Part shown: piece by piece, positions 15,130-23,956 of the stretch | How the letters are laid out: the number at the start of each line of letters is the position of its first letter | How positions within the stretch are numbered: the stretch's first letter is position 1 | NCBI GenBank assembly: GCA_964619775.1 | Contig: CAZUFB010000027.1 | Location: 1 to 23,989, forward strand | DNA length: 23,989 nucleotides | Direction of reading: 5' to 3' | Origin: CAZUFB01 sp964619775 | GTDB taxonomy: Bacteria; Actinomycetota; Coriobacteriia; Coriobacteriales; UMGS124 | Made by a program: the position numbers and the translations under genes | Notes under the pieces: model-generated | What the model was told of the DNA's origin: nothing | Seen by the model: the letters and a program-made list of their open reading frames with translations, nothing else | The model's database searches: none

Positions 15130-16634
15130 CGGTTGCCTCCTTCGCACGAAGCGGCCGTCTCGACCAGGTCGGCCAGAGCGTCCGCCACGTCGCCGGCGTC
15201 GCGGCCGTCCACCAGGGTGCGCACGTCGCACACCAGCTCGCCTTCGTCCACGCGCGCCACCACCGGGCGCGGGCGGTGAGCCACCAGGCGCTCGCGCAGC
15301 ACGTTCGAAGGCGTGCCGTCAACTGTCAGGCACAGCGCGTAGCTGGGCATCTCCTCGGTCGGCAGGGCGCCGCCGCCCGCGCACGACCGCGTCTGCCCCA
15401 CCCGCAGAAACGCCGCGCCCGCCCGCGCCGCCGGCAGGGAGTCGTCGCCCGTAGCGCCGCGGTCTTCTTCGGCATAGGCCACGCCGCGGCCCCGCAGCCG
15501 GTCGAGCACCTGCCCGAACAGCGTCTCGGCCCGCGCGCGCAGCTCGTCTGTGCCGGCGCCCAGCATGCGCAGCACGGGGACCTCGTCCCAGGCCGCCGCG
15601 CCGTCGAGGTAGGAGCGCAGCGTCGCCTCGAGGGCGGCCAGCGTCATCTTGTCGGGGCGCAGCGCGCGCATGAGGGGGTTCTTCTTGACGCGTGCCACCA
15701 GCTCGCGGCGGCCCACCACAATGCCCGCCTGCCCCGCGCCGAGCAGCTTGTCGCCCGAGAAGCTCACGAGGTCGACCCCCTGCGCGAGCGACCAGCCCGG
15801 CGTGTGCTCGCCCGCCCCCAGGCCGGCGGCGGCGAGGTCCACCAGCGTGCCCGACCCCTGGTCCTCGTAGACGAGCGCGCCGTGGGCGTGGGCCAAAGCG
15901 GCGAGGTCGCGCACGTCGGCCTCCTCGTGGAAGCCCACGACGCGGTAGTTGGACGGGTGCACCTTGAGCACGAGGGCCGTCTCGGCGGAGACCGCGCGCT
16001 CGAAGTCGGCCAGGTGGGTCTTGTTGGTGGTGCCCACCTCGACCATGCGCGCGCCCGACAGCGCCATGATGTCGGGGATGCGGAACGACCCGCCAATCTC
16101 AATGAGCTCGCCGCGGCTCACGACGGCCTCGCGGCCGCGCGCGAACTCCGACAGCACGAGCAGCACCGCGGCGGCGTTGTTGTTCACCACGGCGGCGTCC
16201 TGCGCCCCGGTGAGACGGCACAGCAGGTCGGCCACGTGGTCGTGGCGCGAGCCGCGCTCGCCCGTCCCGACGTCGAACTCGAGCGTCGAATAGTGCCGGG
16301 CGACGTCGGCCACGTGCTCGGCAACCCGCTCCGAAAGCGGGGCGCGCCCCAGGTTGGTGTGGACGACCACCCCGGTCGCGTTCACCGCGCAGCGCAGATG
16401 GCAGGCGGCCGCGCCGGCCACCGCTTCGGCGCACGCGGCCTGCAGCTCGCCGCGGGTGCGGGGCGGCTCGCCCGCACGGATGCGGCCGCGCTCGGCGTCG
16501 AGCAGCCCGCGCGCCGCGTCCAGCGCCAGCGCGTGCGGCACCCCCGCGCAGGCGGCCGCCACCGTCTCCAGCAGGTCGTCAACGCGCGGCAGCTCGCGCA
16601 GCGAGCGCGCCGCCGCGCCGGTCAGTTGGGCCAT
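15126..16634 (-). CDS. selA: L-seryl-tRNA(Sec) selenium transferase SelA
   Basis: 502 residues. The N-terminal tRNA-binding domain (about 1-70) precedes the PLP fold: VNATGVVVHTNLGRAPL, GERGSRHDHVADLLCRLTGA, NNNAAAVLL, RGELIEIGGSFRIPDIM, and the PLP-binding Lys296 in SFSGDKLLGAGQAG. It converts Ser-tRNA(Sec) to Sec-tRNA(Sec) with selenophosphate. The stop TGA is in the ATGA overlap with selB, one of only two TGA stops among the genes of the window. A GGACGG and GAAAGG stretch lies upstream of the ATG. Confidence 0.97.
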   Translation of the reverse strand: MAQLTGAAARSLRELPRVDDLLETVAAACAGVPHALALDAARGLLDAERGRIRAGEPPRTRGELQAACAEAVAGAAACHLRCAVNATGVVVHTNLGRAPLSERVAEHVADVARHYSTLEFDVGTGERGSRHDHVADLLCRLTGAQDAAVVNNNAAAVLLVLSEFARGREAVVSRGELIEIGGSFRIPDIMALSGARMVEVGTTNKTHLADFERAVSAETALVLKVHPSNYRVVGFHEEADVRDLAALAHAHGALVYEDQGSGTLVDLAAAGLGAGEHTPGWSLAQGVDLVSFSGDKLLGAGQAGIVVGRRELVARVKKNPLMRALRPDKMTLAALEATLRSYLDGAAAWDEVPVLRMLGAGTDELRARAETLFGQVLDRLRGRGVAYAEEDRGATGDDSLPAARAGAAFLRVGQTRSCAGGGALPTEEMPSYALCLTVDGTPSNVLRERLVAHRPRPVVARVDEGELVCDVRTLVDGRDAGDVADALADLVETAASCEGGNR

Positions 16635-16682
16635 GTCCGTCCTTTCGTCGCCTTCCTCGCGCGGCGCCGCAGGCGCGGGCGT

Positions 16683-16725
16683 GCCGGGAGGGGCGCGGCC
16701 CGCACGGAACCCCGCCCCTCCCGGC
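16683..16725. other. Strong GC hairpin between the yedF-like gene and selA
   Basis: Perfect 13-bp inverted repeat: GCCGGGAGGGGCG (16683-16695) and CGCCCCTCCCGGC (16713-16725). It is not followed by a T-run in the direction of transcription. It may set mRNA processing or stability between the two genes. Confidence 0.65.
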
Positions 16726-16761
16726 GCGCACCTCGGCCGGCGCGCCGCATCGAGACGTCGG

Positions 16762-17100
16762 CTATCGCAGCACCACCACGTCGTCGCAGGCCATCATGGC
16801 GTCGACGGCGGCGGGCATCGTGCCGGCCTCGCCCACCACAAGCGCCTCGCGCAGGTGGTAGAAGTCGAGGCAGGTGCCGCACGACTCGACCTTCACGCCG
16901 CGGTCGACGAGCAGCTGCAGGTCGGCGGCGACCGTCGAGCCCTCGCAGGCGAGCCTCACGCCCGAGTTCATCAAGACGACGTGCCCCGGCACCTGCTCGG
17001 CGCGGGCCAGCGCGTAGAGGTACTTCTCCATGAGCAGCTTGCCCAGCTCGGGGTCGCCGCCCCCCAGCGTCTCGTTCACGATCCACAGCAGCTTCGCCAT
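16762..17100 (-). CDS. yedF: YedF-type selenium-metabolism protein (DsrE-like domain only)
   Basis: 112 residues. It matches the C-terminal DsrE-like half of the YedF selenium-metabolism family: LLWIVNETLGGGDPELGKLL at the start, VVLMNSGVRLACEG, and the conserved CGTC motif (Cys74, Cys77) in VESCGTCLDFYHL. The N-terminal TusA-like half of classical YedF is absent. It lies between selD and selA, which supports a role in carrying reduced selenium to SelD. The start ATG 17100 has GGAAAGGA about 10 nt upstream; the alternative ATG 17121 has no ribosome binding site. Confidence 0.85.
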   Translation of the reverse strand: MAKLLWIVNETLGGGDPELGKLLMEKYLYALARAEQVPGHVVLMNSGVRLACEGSTVAADLQLLVDRGVKVESCGTCLDFYHLREALVVGEAGTMPAAVDAMMACDDVVVLR

Positions 17101-17145
17101 GGCCAACACATCCTTTCCCATCGTTTTCTTGCACGTCCGGACCTT

Positions 17146-17183
17146 CGGCGCCCGGGGCGTGCGGGCCGCGGCCCCGGGTGCCG
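17146..17183. other. Strong GC hairpin between selD and the yedF-like gene
   Basis: CGGCGCCCGGGGC (17146-17158) and GCCCCGGGTGCCG (17171-17183) pair over 13 positions with one wobble. No T-run follows. It mirrors the hairpin on the other side of the yedF-like gene. Confidence 0.6.
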
Positions 17184-17247
17184 GGTCAGTGGCAAATCTA
17201 CTACAACGCCGCCAGGCCCGTGCCGCCGCGTCCGCGCGCGGCGCAGG

Positions 17248-18477
17248 CTACAGCGTCACCGTCACGCCGCAGGACGCATCCTCCACAAACGCGCCCACGC
17301 GCGCGGCGACCGGGGCCCCGGCGGCGCGCAGGTCGGCCTCGAAGGCGTCTGCGTCGGCCGGGTCCACGGCCACGAGCAGCCCGCCCGAGGTCTGCGGGTC
17401 GGCCAGCACGTTCCACACCGCGTCCGCCTGCTCCGCAGGCACCGAAGCGCCCGGGGCGCCCCCCGCGGGCACGACCCGCGCAAAGCCCTCGGCCCAGGCG
17501 CGCACGTCGCGCGTCTTGCCGGGGGTCACGCCCCGCTCGGCCAGGCCGAGCGCGCCCTCGATGAGCGGAAGCGCCCCGAAGTCCAGCTCGAGGCCGCACC
17601 CGCTTGCGGCGCACATCTCGTGCGCATGTCCCACCAGGCCGAAGCCCGTGACGTCGGTGCAGGCGCGCACCGCCGCGCGGGCCGCGTGCGCGCGCACCGC
17701 CGAGGCCGCCGCGGCGTTGAGCGTCGCCATGAGCTCCACCGCCGGCCGGGCGCCGTCCTCGTCGAGCACCCCGCGCTTGAGGGCCGTCGTCACGAGGCCC
17801 GTGCCGAGCGGTTTGGTGAGGAACAGCGCGTCGCCGGGGCGCGCCCCGCCGTTCTCGAGCAGGCGCGCCGGGTCGACGACGCCCATCACGCACAGGCCGA
17901 ACTTGGGCTCCCTGTCCTCCACCGTGTGGCCGCCCGCCACCAGCGCCCCGGCGCGCGCCACGACCTCGGCCGAGCCGCGCAGCACCGCCGCGGCGGCCTC
18001 CACCCCCAGCGCGCGGGGGAACGCCATCAGGTTGAGGCACACGCGCGGCTCGCCGCCCATCGCATAGACGTCCGACAGCGCGTTGGCCGCGGCGATGCGG
18101 CCGAAGTCGTACGGATCGTCCACGATGGGCGTGAAGAAGTCGGTCGTGAGCACGCAGGCCAGGTCGTCCGCGAGGCGAAACACCGCCGCGTCGTCGGCCG
18201 ACTCGGCCCCCACGAGCAGGTCGCGCGGGTCGGCGGCGCCGAACGACACGTCGGGCCGCATGCCGAGCACCGCCGTACCCGCCAGGGCGAACAGCTGAGC
18301 GAGGTCGCCCGGACCCCACTTGGCCGCTCAACCGGCCTTGCTCGACAGCTGTGTAAGCCGCACCCGCCCGTCCCCGCCGGGCATGCCGTCCGCAGGGACC
18401 GCGCACGACGCGCCCGCACAGCCGCACCCGCCGCCCACCTCGACGGCATCCTTACCTGCCTGCCTGTCGTCGACCAC
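17248..18477 (-). CDS. selD: Selenophosphate synthetase SelD, itself a selenoprotein (UGA = Sec50)
   Basis: 409 residues with an in-frame UGA (18330-18328) read as selenocysteine. The family N-terminus RLTQLSSKAG-U-AAKWGPGDLAQL spans the UGA: Sec50 takes the place of catalytic Cys17 of the E. coli enzyme, Lys53 that of Lys20, and Ala52 replaces the second Cys. The remainder is a full SelD (DDAAVFRLADDLACVLTTDF, ANALSDVYAMGGEP, AGGHTVEDREPKFG). It makes selenophosphate from selenide and ATP. The GTG start at 18477 was chosen for the GGGAGG eight nt upstream; it adds an N-terminal extension with a Cys-rich GGGCGCAGASC segment (Cys18, 20, 25). ATG 18384 is an alternative without ribosome binding site. 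A reading that begins after the UGA (18270) would lose the active site. Confidence 0.9.
18301..18317 (-). promoter_or_regulatory. SECIS hairpin of selD
   Basis: Starting 10 nt after the UGA, GGGGTC and GACCTC form a 6-bp stem (one wobble) with a 5-nt loop CGGGC that contains the G residues expected in a bacterial SECIS loop. The position relative to UGA fits SelB binding. Confidence 0.55.
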
Positions 18478-18968
18478 GTCGCCGACCTCCCTTCGCCTTG
18501 CCCGCGCAGGCACCCCGCCTTGGCGACAACCCCTGCCACCGTGCGCTCTCTTGCACCTCCTTGTACTCTTTTTTCCGCACCCGCCCAACGGCCCCCTGCA
18601 GAAATAGGCGCAAAACACAGAACAGCCCCTTGGGGAACGGGCGGGGATCGGGCACGTGCGCCGCGTCGGGCATCCCGAAAACGGCAGCCCCTCCGCCGCC
18701 CCCGCCGAGCAGCCCGGCCGCGCCTCGCCCGTTTGTCTGCTCACCGCCGCCGTTCGCACGGACGCTCCCGCAAAGACCATAAAACCTACCGTTTGCCTCA
18801 GAAAGCACACAAAGTGAGCGTGACATTTGAATCGCGGGAGCATATCCTCCCACTATAGGGAAGGGATTCGCCCGTCGCACCGTCGGGCGGTCCTTGTGGC
18901 AGCACACCCATAGAGCGTGGCATTGTGTTTTATGAGAGAGATGCTGGAGAGAGGAAAGGAAGTGCACG
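18478..18968. other. Divergent regulatory region between selD and fdhA
   Basis: About 490 nt with no gene. It must contain the promoters of the minus-strand sel genes and of fdhABC. A possible minus-strand promoter for selD is TTGGGC, 17 nt, TACAAG, upstream of an AAAAAAGAG-rich tract around 18560. CCCCTTGGGG near 18630 and a short leader hairpin at 18869-18889 (CGCCCG/CGGGCG) are the only other structures. The longer open frames here are arginine-rich shadows. Confidence 0.55.
18820..18851 (+). promoter_or_regulatory. Candidate fdhA promoter with overlapping palindrome
   Basis: GTGACA (18820-18825) and TATCCT (18843-18848) with a 17-nt spacer lie about 120 nt before fdhA. A near-perfect 16-nt palindrome, GGGAG-CATATC-CTCCC (18836-18851), covers the -10 box and could be an operator. 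An alternative -10, TATAGG, lies just downstream. Confidence 0.35.
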
Positions 18969-21900
18969 ATGGAACTCTCGCGTAGAGGCCTGTTCAAGGC
19001 AGGCGGGGCGGCGCTTGCCGCAAGCGCGGCGTTCGGGCTCACCTCGGGCTCGCCGGCGCTCGCGGCGTCGACCGACCCTGCCGAGTTCAAGCTCGTCGGC
19101 ACCGAGGAGCGCACGAACATCTGCTGCTACTGCGCAGGCGGGTGCGGGTCGCTGTGCTCGTCGCGCGACGGCGAGCTCATCAACGTCGAGGGCGATCCCG
19201 ACCATCCCATCAACGAGGGCGGCCTGTGCCCCAAGGGCGCGACGATGTTCCAGCTGCGCAACATCGTCGACCCCGAGACGGGCGAGGTCGTGAAGAACCC
19301 CCAGCGCGTCAGCCACCCCATGGTGCGCCGCCCCGGCTCGAGCGAGTGGGAGGACATCAGCTGGGAGGACGCGATCTCCGAGATCGCCCGGCACGTCAAG
19401 GACACCCGCGACGAGACGTTCGTGGAGACCAACGACGACGGCCTCACGGTCAACCAGTGCCTGGGCATCGCCAGCCTGGGAGGCTCGCAGGAGAACTCCG
19501 AGGAGGAGTACCTCATCGTCAAGGCGATGCGCTCGCTGGGGATAATCGCCATCGACAACCAGGCGCGCGTTTGACACGGCCCCACCGTCGCCGGTCTGGC
19601 GGCAACGTTTGGCCGTGGTTCCATGACCACGCACTGGTGCGACTTCCAAAACGCCGACGTCATGATGAACATCGGCTCCAACAGCGCCGAGAACCACCCC
19701 GTGAGCTCGAAGTGGCTCAACCGGGCGCATGAGAACGGCGCCAAGTGGATCGTCGTCGACCCCCGCTACACGCGCACCGCGGAGCTGGCCGACATCTACT
19801 GCCCCATCCGCCCGGGCACCGACATCGCATTCTACGGCGGCATGTACAACTACATCGTCGAGAACCTCATCGAGCCCAACCTCCAGGCCTACCTCGACGG
19901 CGAGGAGGTCCCCGAGTACAACTTCGAGTACCTGATCAACTACACCAACGCGAGCTACCTGCTGGACCCCGACTACTCCTTCGACCCCGAGACCGGACTG
20001 TTCTCGGGCTGGGACGACGAGAGCGGCACCTACGACGTCTCGTCGTGGCACTACCAGATCGAGAGCGAGAGCGAGTGGGACACCTCCGAGGACGGCTCCT
20101 ACGCGTGGGCCGTGGCCGACGGCGTCCCCGAGTTCACCCCGCCGACGGTGGAGACCCCGGCGCGCGACGAGACCCTGTCCGACCCGATGTGCGTCTACCA
20201 GCAGTTCAAGGAGCACTACTCCCGCTACGACATGGACACCGTGTGCTCCATCTGCGGCATGGACAAGGACACCCTCGAGCTGGTCTACTCGACCTACACC
20301 TCCAGCGCGGCCCCCGACAAGTCGGGCGTCATCCTCTACGCCCTGGGTCAGACCCAGCACACCTACGGCGCCCAGAACACCCGCGCCATGGGCGTGCTGC
20401 AGCTGCTGCTGGGCAACGTGGGCGTGGCAGGCGGCGGCGTGGCGGCCCTGCGCGGCGAGCCCAACGTCCAGGGCGCGACGGACATGGGCATGCTCGTCAA
20501 CGAGCATCCCGCCTACCTCAAGTGGCCCAACACCACCGGGCGCTCCAGCCTGCGCAGCTGGCTCGAGAACGAGACCTACGCGTCCGGCTACTACACCAAC
20601 AAGCCCAAGTTCCTCGTCTCGAGCCTCAAGGAGTGGTGGGGCGACAACGCCACCGTCGACAACGACTACGGCTACGACTGGTGGCCCAAGGTGCCCTCGG
20701 AGACGGGCGCCCAGGACTACAGCCACATCTCCACCTTCGAGCTCATGGCCCAGGGGACCATCAAGGGCTACTTCAACTGGGGCATGAACCCCTGCCACTC
20801 GGCGCCCAACGCCGGCAACGTGCGCCGCTCGATGGCCAACCTCGACTGGCTCGTCTCGGTCGACCAGGTGCCCACCGAGGCCGCCACGTTCTGGAAGGCC
20901 CCCGACATGGACCCCTCCGAGGTCCAGACCGAGGTCTACTACCTGCCGTGCGCCCTCATCTACGAGAAGCCCGGCACCATCGCCAACTCGGGCCGCTGGG
21001 TCCAGTGGCGCTACAAGTCGGTCGAGCCCTGGGAGGAGGCCAAGCCCGACCTGGAGATCGCCGACCTGCTGTGGAGGGCCGTCGTGGGCCTCTACGAGGA
21101 GGAGGGCGGGGCCAACCCCGACCCCGTCCTCAACTGCAAGTGGGACTACTACATCGACGGCCAGATCGACGCCCGCTCGGTGGCGTGGGCCCTCAACGGG
21201 TACAGCGTCGAGGGCTCGAGCTGCGAGGCGGCCTCCGACGACGTGAGCATCAACCTCCTGAGCGGCTACTCCGCGCTCGCGGCCGACGGCTCCACGGCGT
21301 GCGCGATGTGGATCTACTCGGGCTTCTACAACAACTCCGACGCCCCGCTCAGCCCCGCCGAGCAGCCCATCGGCCGGCGCGACGACAGCGACCCCAGCGG
21401 CCTGGGCCTCTACTCCAGCTGGGCGTACTCCTGGCCCAACAACCGCCGCGTCCTGTACAACCGCGCATCGGCCGACACCGAGGGCAAGCCGTGGAACCCC
21501 GACAAGACCCTCGTCGAGTGGACCGGCAGCGAGTGGAACCTGGTCGACGCGGGCGACTTCACGAGCAGCTCCGACGGCGAGCCCGTGCCCCCCAACAACA
21601 ACGCGTTCTTCATGCTGTGGGAGCAGAACGCACGCCTTGAGAGCTACGGCATGGTCGACGCACCGCTGCCCGAGCACTACGAGCCCTTCGAGACCCCGCT
21701 GTCGGAGAACCTGCTGAACGGCTCGCTCAACAACCCCGTGTTCCTCGGCAAGAACTTCGAGAGCGTCGCCCAGGGCACCGTCGAGGACTACCCGATCGTG
21801 GCCACCACCTACTCGGTGACCGAGCACTGGCAGACCGGCGGCCAGTCCCGCGCATGCCCCGCGCTCGTCGAGGCGATGCCCGCGCAGTTCGTCGAGATCT

Positions 21901-22184
21901 CCGAGGAGCTCGCCTCGGAGAAGGGCATCTCGAGCGGCGACAAGGTGCGCGTCTGGAACAACCGCGGCTCGGTGATCGTGGACGCCGTCGTCACCAAGCG
22001 CCTGAAGCCGCTCACGGTAAACGACGCCGTCCAGCACCAGGTCGGCCTGACGCACCACTACGGCTGGAGCGGCGTCTTCGGCACCAGCGACAGCATGGTG
22101 AACGACCTGACCCCCAACGTCGGCGACCCCAACTCGCAGACGCCGGAGTACAAGGCGTTCCTCGTCAACATCGAGAAGGCGTAG
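18969..22184 (+). CDS. fdhA: Formate dehydrogenase catalytic subunit, selenocysteine-containing (UGA = Sec202), Tat-exported
   Basis: 1071 residues read through UGA 19572-19574. The N-terminal SRRGLFK plus hydrophobic stretch is a Tat signal, so the enzyme works outside the membrane. Cys52, Cys55, Cys59 and Cys87 bind the [4Fe-4S] cluster. Sec202 sits in NQARV-U-HGPTVAGLAATFGRG, the molybdenum/tungsten ligand site of FDH-N enzymes. Further pterin-binding blocks and the C-terminal AVQHQVGLTHHYGWSG follow, and the length compares with 1015 for E. coli FdnG. Formate is oxidised to CO2 and electrons pass to FdhB and FdhC. The start ATG 18969 follows AGGAAAGGAAG. fdhB begins 13 nt downstream. Without UGA recoding it appears falsely as a 201-residue and an 853-residue gene. 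Confidence 0.97.
19575..19617 (+). promoter_or_regulatory. SECIS hairpin of fdhA
   Basis: Begins directly after the UGA. CACGGCC (19575-19581) pairs with GGCCGTG (19611-19617), and the inner stem GCC-GGTCT-GGC carries the GGUCU loop (19593-19597), the same loop as in the E. coli formate dehydrogenase SECIS elements bound by SelB. Confidence 0.9.
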
Positions 22185-22197
22185 GGGGGAGAAAGCC

Positions 22198-23160
22198 ATG
22201 GCGGAGAAAGCTATCCTGTTCGACTCCTCCCTGTGCACCGCGTGCAAGGGCTGCCAGGTCGCGTGCAAGTGCTGGAACAACCTGCCCTCGCCCACGGGGC
22301 TCAACGAGAACCGGTTCACCGGCACCTACCAGAACCCGGCGGACCTCAACGAGAACACGCGCATCATCATGACCTTCAACGAGGCGGAGGGGGGCAGCAA
22401 GGGCGTCATGTGGGCCTTCGGGCGCAGGGCCTGCCAGCACTGCGGCGACGCCCCCTGCGCGAGCGTGTGCCCCTCGGGGGCCATCCACGTGGACGAGGGC
22501 AGCGGCATGGTGACGCTCGAGCGCGACCAGTGCGTCGGCTGCCAGTACTGCTCGATCGCCTGCCCCTTCGACGTGCCGCGCTACACGGCGGTCGAGGACG
22601 GCCTCAGGACGCGGGTCAACAAGTGCACCGGCTGCGTCGACCGCATCGCCCAGGGGCTCTCCCCGGCGTGCGTCGCGACCTGCCAGCCCGGCGCCCTCAG
22701 GTTCGGCGACCGCGACGAGATGCTGGACGTCGCCCGCGAGCGCGTCGAGACCCTCAAGGGGCGCGGCTTCGACGACGCCTGCCTCTACGGCGAGGACGAG
22801 ATGGGCGGCCTGCACGTCCTCCAGGTCCTCAAGTACGGCGCCGAGGCCCACGGCCAGGTCGCGGACCCGCAGCTGAACCCGCTGGTGCCGTTCATCCGCT
22901 GGATGAAGCCCATAACGGGCGTGGTCTCGCTGGCGGCGCTGCTCGCCTGCGCGGCCATGTTCGGCCTCGCGTCGGGCTACAGGCGCGAGGAGCGCGCGTA
23001 CAACCCCGAGACCGGCGACACGGTCTCGATGGAGACCGGCGAGGTCCTGAAGCACGGCGACGGCTTCGACGAGGAGAGCGTCAGGGAGCACCTCGCCGAG
23101 GCGATCGGCGCCTTCAGGGGCAAGGACGGAGACGACACGAAGGGGGGCAACGATGAGTAG
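22198..23160 (+). CDS. fdhB: Formate dehydrogenase iron-sulfur subunit, four [4Fe-4S] clusters
   Basis: 320 residues, FdnH-type. Four cysteine groups: 13, 16, 19, 23 (CTACKGCQVAC), then CQHCGDAPCASVC, CVGCQYCSIAC and CTGCVDRIAQGLSPACVATC. A single membrane segment near residues 240-259 (VVSLAALLACAAMFGLASG) anchors it, as in FdnH. It passes electrons from FdhA to the cytochrome b subunit. A GGGGGGAGAAAG site lies upstream. Its end overlaps the start of fdhC by 8 nt (ATGAGTAG). Confidence 0.93.
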   Translation: MAEKAILFDSSLCTACKGCQVACKCWNNLPSPTGLNENRFTGTYQNPADLNENTRIIMTFNEAEGGSKGVMWAFGRRACQHCGDAPCASVCPSGAIHVDEGSGMVTLERDQCVGCQYCSIACPFDVPRYTAVEDGLRTRVNKCTGCVDRIAQGLSPACVATCQPGALRFGDRDEMLDVARERVETLKGRGFDDACLYGEDEMGGLHVLQVLKYGAEAHGQVADPQLNPLVPFIRWMKPITGVVSLAALLACAAMFGLASGYRREERAYNPETGDTVSMETGEVLKHGDGFDEESVREHLAEAIGAFRGKDGDDTKGGNDE

Positions 23161-23920
23161 CAAGAAGGCCTACGCGCCCTCCGCCGAGGAGGCCGCCAAG
23201 AACAAGGCGTTCGTCGAGCGGCGCAGGGCGGAGGGCAAGACCGTCTACATCCAGCGCCACTCGCTTCTGGCCCGCGTCACGCACGGCGTCACGGCGATCT
23301 GCTGCCTGCTGCTCATCGCGAGCGGGCTGTTCGTGTTCGTCTCGCCGCTGGCGGAGCTCGTGGGGCCCGACGCGGTGTTCGCCTTCCGCATGTCGCACCG
23401 CGTGGTCGGCGCCGTCTTCGTGCTGGTGCCCGTCGTCAGCGCGGTCTGCGCGCCCAAGGGCGCCTGGCACATCTTCAAGGAGGACTTCTTCACCAAGTGG
23501 GACAAAGACGACCGCAAGTGGATCGTCCTGTTCCTCCCCTACCTGTTCCTGGCCAAGCACATGCACATGCCCGACCAGGGCCAGAACAAGAGCGGCCAGC
23601 GCTTCGCCGACGGCATGCTGCTGCTCGCCGGCATCGCGATGGCCGTGACCGGCGTCGTGCTGGTCCTGGGCTCCACGGTGTTCGAGCTGGGCCCCGTGGC
23701 CCACGCCGGGTGGCTGCTCGCCCACGACGTCGGCTTCTTCGTGATCTGCTTCTTCGGCATGATGCACATCTTCATGGGCTCGGGCCTGTGGCAGCCCTAC
23801 CGCGGCTGCGGCAAGCTGATGTTCGGCAGGGGCCGCATCGAGGAGTCCGCCGCCCTGTACCACTGGGGCCACTGGGCCCGCAAGGAGCTCGAGAGCGGCG
23901 AGAACGTCGTGCGCGAGTAG
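23153..23920 (+). CDS. fdhC: Formate dehydrogenase cytochrome b subunit
   Basis: 255 residues with four membrane segments at about 42-65, 84-100, 152-173 and 186-208, as in FdnI. Histidines in or next to them (His44, His82, His184, His191, His205) are candidates for the two heme b sites and the quinone site. It hands electrons to the (mena)quinone pool. It is co-translated with fdhB through an 8-nt overlap, and ends the operon. Confidence 0.9.
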   Translation: MSSKKAYAPSAEEAAKNKAFVERRRAEGKTVYIQRHSLLARVTHGVTAICCLLLIASGLFVFVSPLAELVGPDAVFAFRMSHRVVGAVFVLVPVVSAVCAPKGAWHIFKEDFFTKWDKDDRKWIVLFLPYLFLAKHMHMPDQGQNKSGQRFADGMLLLAGIAMAVTGVVLVLGSTVFELGPVAHAGWLLAHDVGFFVICFFGMMHIFMGSGLWQPYRGCGKLMFGRGRIEESAALYHWGHWARKELESGENVVRE

Positions 23921-23956
23921 CGGGCGGAAGTCTGGTACGGAAGACACGGACCGAAG

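Noticed and set aside
12979..15279. 766-codon plus-strand frame across selB
   Set aside because: Shadow of selB; the composition is Arg/Ala/His/Gln-rich and has no ribosome binding site.
18932..18985. 17-codon upstream frame overlapping the fdhA start
   Set aside because: No ribosome binding site before its ATG; probably chance, though it could be tested as a leader peptide.
18930..22325. 1131-codon open frame antisense to fdhA
   Set aside because: It is Val/Gly/Arg/Asp-rich with no domain, and lies opposite a clear fdhA; antisense frames stay open in GC-rich coding DNA.
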